64,000 nt of DNA, from the NCBI GenBank assembly GCA_030272155.1, contig CP126202.1, forward strand, positions 1,426,001 to 1,490,000, in the 5' to 3' direction. The notes below the pieces were generated by a model. It saw nothing but the letters and a program-made list of their open reading frames with translations, was not told the origin of the DNA and ran no database searches. Below, in pieces: positions 60,053 to 64,000 of this stretch (the stretch's first letter is position 1; each line of letters begins with the position of its first letter). The stretch comes from Tetradesmus obliquus. Taxonomy: Eukaryota; Chlorophyta; Chlorophyceae; Sphaeropleales; Scenedesmaceae. The translations under genes and the position numbers were made by a program.

Positions 60053-60271
60053 ACGCAGTTGCCTCATTGTAGATACTATATCTGCAAGGGTTGCTTCACA
60101 GCCTATGACTAGGGCCTGCTGCTCCCGTGCCGCATCAGCCGCAGCTGGGGGCTGCTGCAGCGCCCAAGAAGCCACATTTTCCTGTAGCAGCTTGTGAAGA
60201 TCGCTTGCTGCTGCCTCAAGACGATCATGCAGCACCTGCACTTGCTGCTGTGCCTGGCTCCTGGGCGGCAT
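56558..60271 (-). CDS. MYND zinc-finger protein with polyglutamine tracts
   Basis: Three long exons (59719-60271, 58101-59342, 56558-57825) give 1020 aa. The C-terminus is a MYND finger: CNNPGC, then CAGCRCRYCSAACQ and HKRAC (about residues 964-1009), a protein-interaction zinc module. The remainder is helical, Leu/Ala-rich and has no domain I recognise. A CAG tract encodes a polyQ run of about 21 residues (58399-58462) and a second run of about 10 lies at 58769-58797. The chosen ATG (60271) is the first in frame after a stop; an upstream exon joining at 60315 is possible. Function is unknown. Unlike its neighbours it has few, short introns and I see no exon echoes in them. Confidence 0.75.
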
Positions 60272-60796
60272 ACTGCTGGCTGTGCTTCCCTGTGCCACGC
60301 TGCTGTATCCTGCCAAGCCGGTGTGATGCTCAGAGCTTGCACGCAGATGCGATCAGTCTGACTTCACTCCTTACTGCAAGGATCAATAAGGTCTGGCAAA
60401 TGCTGTGTACAGTTCAGAACGTCAAAGCAAGGCAGGTGATGAGCAGCATCTGTCTGCTGCACTGCACTGAGCCAGGCCCTGGGGGTGATATGATGCCAGA
60501 CGTTTGGCATGTCAGCTCTAAAAAAAAACCTTGCGTTGCCTACAGCAGCAACCATACCACTACACCGTTTAAGCTGCTGCTGGTGGTCAAAGCTGTCATG
60601 ACATCCCGGTGTCGTTAAGTTCGGTGCTTGCAGAGATTTCGAGTGCAAAGCTGCGTTGAACAGTCCTTACAACTATCAGTCTAAATCAGTCTGAAGATCG
60701 CGGTATCTTTGAGAGAGACTCGCAAATCCGCGACTGGCCTGGTTGACATCAGTAGCTTGCAAATCGTGGCGGTATCTTACACACATAGGCTTATAA
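60272..60796. promoter_or_regulatory. Bidirectional promoter region, MYND / lumenal protein
   Basis: 525 bp between divergent starts. No clear core motif is seen; an unrecognised 5' exon of the MYND gene could lie here. Confidence 0.5.
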
Positions 60797-61616
60797 GTGA
60801 ACATGAAGTCTTCACAGCATCTTCTTGTCCGAGATCTCAGCACCAAGCACGCCTTCAAAGCGTCGCCTGGCCCAGCACGCTCGTCCATTAGAAGACACGT
60901 TTGCCAGGCGCGTCTAGCGACGCATTGCAGCATTCAAGCTGGAATACCGCACATTCACTCACTTCGTTTGTTATTTTCAGGCTTCGCATCAACAGCAGCA
61001 GCAATGGAGTGGGGCTGTCACCCGCAGGCAGCTGCTGGAGACCAGCAGTGTGCTTGCTGCTGCTGTGGCTGTCAGCATGGTGCAGCCAGACCCAGCGTAC
61101 GCTGTAAGTTCAGCTGAGATATACTGTGTTATGTTAATGTTTTCAATCATCCGATGGCGTGTCAATCAGCTGTCCTATTGAGTATGCAGTGTGCGGCGGG
61201 GCTGTGACACTGGGCAGTCCTTGCACTGCTGCTGCAAGCTTTGACAGTATGGCAGGACTGGCAGCGCAACATGGCATTTGCAAGTGTCTACTATATCTCA
61301 AATATTTGCAACAGCTGGTCTGATTTGCAAGCGTTGCAAGCGCCGATTCAGCCTGCTGCCACCAATGGCTTGTACTGCAGGGCCTTGGCCTTTTTTGTGA
61401 AGCACAAGAAGCTGCACCCGCTGGGGGCGTTTGCACTTGCAATTTTCGCAATTTCTTGGCCCTGTTTTGCTTTGATATTCACTTTCATTCATGCCTGTGG
61501 CTTTGCAGGGCATGGACCGCTATGTGAAGCGCAAGAAGCTGGACCCGCTAGAGACGTATGTGCCGCTGGTGCTGGAGGCTCGGGATCGCCTGGCAACGCT
61601 GGACACAGTCTTTGGT

Positions 61617-61658
<42 letters not shown>

Positions 61659-62349
61659 ATAACTCCGTGCTTTGGTCAGCCGTAACAGCGGCAGCAGCGG
61701 CGCCGACGGCGGCAGTTTCTGCGCCGAGCACAGCGACAGGGCTCATCTACATGTTCGAAGGACAGCCGCAGCTGCAGCAGCAACTGATTTTGCAATCAGT
61801 CCGCCCCCTTTTCTTCATTGACAGTGTTTGTAACACCTTGATTCTTGTACTGCCATCCTGTTCATTCCTGCAGTAACAACCCCCACAGTCGCACGCCAGC
61901 TAATGCGATCAGGGCCTTTCAGCGGCCTGCGGGACAACATCCGGGCCCTGGGGCAGTATGCTTCCACACCAGCAGCAGAGGGTGGCTCAGGCCTGCCTGA
62001 AAAGGATGCCCAGCAGCTGGTTTCAGGGTTCTTCAGGGATCTGGAAGAGTTTGATCTGGTGCTGTACAATGCAGTACGAGAGGCAAAGGCGGCACAAGAC
62101 AAAGCAGATAAGGAGGCCCGGAAAAAGAGTGAGAGTGAGGACGAGGATGAGGAAAAGAGTGAGAGCAGTGAGGCGGTGGTGGTTGATCCTGCGATTGGGC
62201 TTGATAAGGAGGCAGCAGCAGCAAAGCTGGCCGTGGCAGTGCAGCAGCTGGACAAGCTGATTGCGACTGTGCCAGAAGATGTGCTGACGAGGTCGAGGGA
62301 GGTGCTTGAAAAGGTGAACAGGAAGGCAGCAGCAGCGGCAGCGCTATAG
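60797..62349 (+). CDS. Probable Tat-targeted thylakoid-lumen protein, unidentified family
   Basis: Exons 60981-61103, 61509-61614 and 61874-62349 are phase-consistent (35 and 158 complete codons after exon 2). The first exon probably starts at 60797 or 60803; its donor is uncertain, with GTTTGC at about 60899 as a candidate. Exon 1 looks like a plastid transit peptide (Ser, Arg, His-rich). Exon 2 holds a twin-arginine lumenal signal: VTRRQLLETSSVLAAAVAVS, cut after PAYA. The mature part begins GMDRYVKRKKLDPLETYVPL and contains MRSGPFSGLRDNIRALGQYA, LYNAVREAKAA, an acidic Glu/Asp/Ser stretch and a helical C-terminus. No intron-free alternative fits. I do not recognise the family with confidence; a photosystem-associated lumenal role is inference only. 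Confidence 0.65.
61381..61425 (+). repeat. 5' echo of lumenal-protein exon 3
   Basis: CTGCAG acceptor, then GLAFFVKHKKLHPLGAF, against GMDRYVKRKKLDPLETY in the real exon at 61509. Confidence 0.85.
61619..61655. repeat. CAG tract directly after the exon 3 donor
   Basis: Twelve CAG units begin within the donor itself (GTGAGCAGCAG) on the sense strand of the lumenal-protein gene. Confidence 0.95.
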
Positions 62350-63360
62350 GGGATGTCAAGACAGCAGCACCAGCACCAGCAGCAGGTGGAGACTTGCTGC
62401 AGCTATGCATGAGCATCAGGCTGTAGTGGCCACTGCTGCAGTACTGTTGCCCAGACAGCGGCAGCCGGTTGTTTTTGTTTGCTGCGCTGTCCACCTCAGG
62501 ATGCAGTTCAGTGGCCCGGACCTCATGGTTTGGTTGTTCTTTTGCTGGGGAGGGGCAGCGTGGATCTGCTGAAGTCAAAGCGTGCCTGTGTCTGCATGCT
62601 TTCCAGGATTCTTTACTTGTAGTGTGCAGTGCTCTGCATGGCTGCTTCAGTGCTCCGTGTTGTCTCCATGGAGAACTGGCTAGTTCAGATTCAGCCACTG
62701 TAGTGGTGTCAACAGCACATGCGCAGACTTCGGCGGGGGTCTTCTGGCTCAGCATTGCCTGAAGGTGCGCAGCTGTGCATGACCAGCGTACTTCGGTATC
62801 CTGGCTTTGTCTGAATTTCGTCATTCGTGATTTCACATGCATCTGCTGCCATTCTGCAACACCATCAGTGGTGCGCACAGTGTGTTTTCAGCATCAGCAG
62901 TGCCTCCCCATCAACGGTTGTGACCTATCACAATCTCAAGAGTGTTTCGGTTACCAAGATCCTTGCAACACCAGCATCATGGTGGCACCCGGTGCATCGA
63001 GATCGGATCTCCTGCACATAGTCGACTGAGGTCATTGCTGCTGCAAGAGTACCGACAAAGTACCGACATGCTGCATCTGGGAAACTTTGTTTGGGCCAAG
63101 ACATAATGCCAGCTAGCTGCTCATCCAGGGCATCTGTGACAGTAAGGCACATACAACCTGTACAACATGTTACATGGCCAGTCCCGTTCCCACACCCAGC
63201 GGCATCCAACCCCTGGTATCCTAATACGCCCGTGGCTGCTGTTGCAGCAGCACACAGGGATGCGCTGAATGGTCTCTTCATCTGCCTTGTCCCAGCCATT
63301 CTTTGTAACTGCCATCGGCAACTGCTGTTGCAGCACTCAACGTGCCGTTGCAAAAGGAGC
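62350..63360. other. Intergenic region between convergent lumenal-protein and FKBP genes
   Basis: About 1 kb without a recognisable gene. TTACA at 63170-63174 is a candidate TGTAA signal for the FKBP gene, about 230 bp after its stop. Confidence 0.5.
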
Positions 63361-63363
63361 AGC

Positions 63364-64000
63364 AGCTTATGAGATGCTGTTGCAGCAGCAGCAGCAGCAG
63401 CTTATGAGATGCTGATGAGCTCCACATCGAAGACCAGGGTGGCGTTGGGAGGGATCTGCAGCAGCAGCAGCAGCAACACGTTAACATCATGACATAGTCA
63501 GCAGCTGGCTGTCAAAAGCAGAAAGCCCATGAGCCTCTTGCAGGCACAGAGGACAGTGCTGTCTTGTCCTCTTGCTCCAGTACAGCGCGCAACTGCGGCA
63601 GTGCAATGGCTTGCCTTGTGATCATAGCGAGAATGCTGCTGCTGCTGCTGCTGATGATGATGATGCTGGCGAGACACTGCTGGTCTACCATGCCGCCAAC
63701 GCCGCACAGCATGAAAGAAGCCAATCAAGCCGAAACAACTTAGTGAGACGAGCACCACCATCGCAACTCACCACGCCGCCAGCTCCCCTGTCGCCGTAGG
63801 CATAGTCTGGGCTGCACGCGCTACCACTTCACATGGTAATGAACGTATATACAGCGAGAACCAGCAAGGCAACAGCAGTGCAGCAGCCATTCAACACACC
63901 ATGCCGCCCGCGCTGCCGGAACCGATGTCAAGCATTAATGCACAGGAAAACACAAGTCAAACTAGTAAAAAGGAGCATAAGCACTGCAACTCACCACGCC
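63364..64000 (-). repeat. FKBP exon echoes
   Basis: A short repeat of the stop region lies at 63364-63385. Decayed copies of the GGCGGCGTG|GTGAG exon end lie near 63686 and 63900, and an intact one is cut by the window edge at 63980-64000. Confidence 0.7.
63402..64000 (-). CDS. FKBP-type peptidyl-prolyl isomerase, C-terminal part (continues beyond window)
   Basis: The last exon, 63402-63455, encodes IPPNATLVFDVELISIS and a stop, the classic FKBP C-terminus. A preceding exon end at 63772 encodes PDYAYGDRGAGGV, which joins in phase to give GGVIPPNATLVFDVEL. Family members catalyse Xaa-Pro isomerisation, many of them in the thylakoid lumen of algae and plants. The block 63772-63811 is only 40 nt. 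The same GGCGTG|GTGAGTTGC donor recurs at the right edge (63980-64000), so the true penultimate exon may lie outside the window and this block may be a downstream echo of it. The N-terminus is not visible. Confidence 0.75.

Noticed and set aside
61620-61760. An extra exon in the lumenal-protein gene after the CAG tract
   Set aside because: The sequence is open and alanine-rich, but exons 3 and 4 join in phase (VF then VTTPTVARQL) without it, and no good acceptor was seen.

Overview
The window is nuclear DNA of a green alga, most likely a chlorophycean. The evidence is: spliced genes with many short exons (GT–AG introns, usually GTGAG…GCAG); TGTAA poly(A) signals; proteins with plastid transit peptides and a twin-arginine thylakoid signal; a CCT chaperonin gene beside a plant-type ClpT-like gene; and very heavy CAG/CTG repeat content. 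The species cannot be named from the sequence.

Layout. 1–12903 (minus): two tandem ferric-reductase paralogues, A (cut by the left edge) and B. 14589–16023 (minus): a plastid Clp-N domain protein, divergent from CCT5, the chaperonin epsilon subunit (16499–25235, plus). 26128–31950 (minus): a PDI5-4/Erv46-type thioredoxin–ERV protein, tail to tail with CCT5. 32973–35529 (minus): a RING-CH (MARCH) membrane ubiquitin ligase, divergent from an organellar-type prolyl-tRNA synthetase (36200–44622, plus). 45.5–46.1 kb: a 27-bp minisatellite. 46203–55333 (minus): a secreted GH31 alpha-glucosidase with 19 exons. 56558–60271 (minus): a MYND-finger protein with polyQ. 60797–62349 (plus): a probable Tat-targeted thylakoid-lumen protein. 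63402–64000 (minus): the C-terminal end of an FKBP-type isomerase. Exon models for the complete genes were checked for reading phase and close exactly (ClpT-like 251 aa, FRE-B 926, CCT5 536, PDI 466, MARCH 405, ProRS 592, GH31 959, MYND 1020).

The genes are an ordinary housekeeping and metabolic set with no evident shared pathway, apart from the FRE pair. The striking feature is in the introns. Nearly every multi-exon gene carries partial copies of its own exons, called 'exon echoes' here, roughly 100 in all. They follow a strict polarity. Copies of an exon's 5' part, usually with its acceptor, lie upstream of the real exon. Copies of its 3' part, usually with its donor, lie downstream. No echo has both splice sites, which may be why they are tolerated. 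The largest arrays are six copies of FRE-B exon 2, five of ProRS exon 3 and seven of ProRS exon 10.

A second pattern is strand-locked triplet repeats. On the sense strand, (CTG)n tracts abut 3' splice acceptors, and in a few cases (CAG)n tracts follow 5' donors. I regard these two linked patterns as the undescribed system in this window. A long imperfect hairpin lies inside the largest CCT5 intron.
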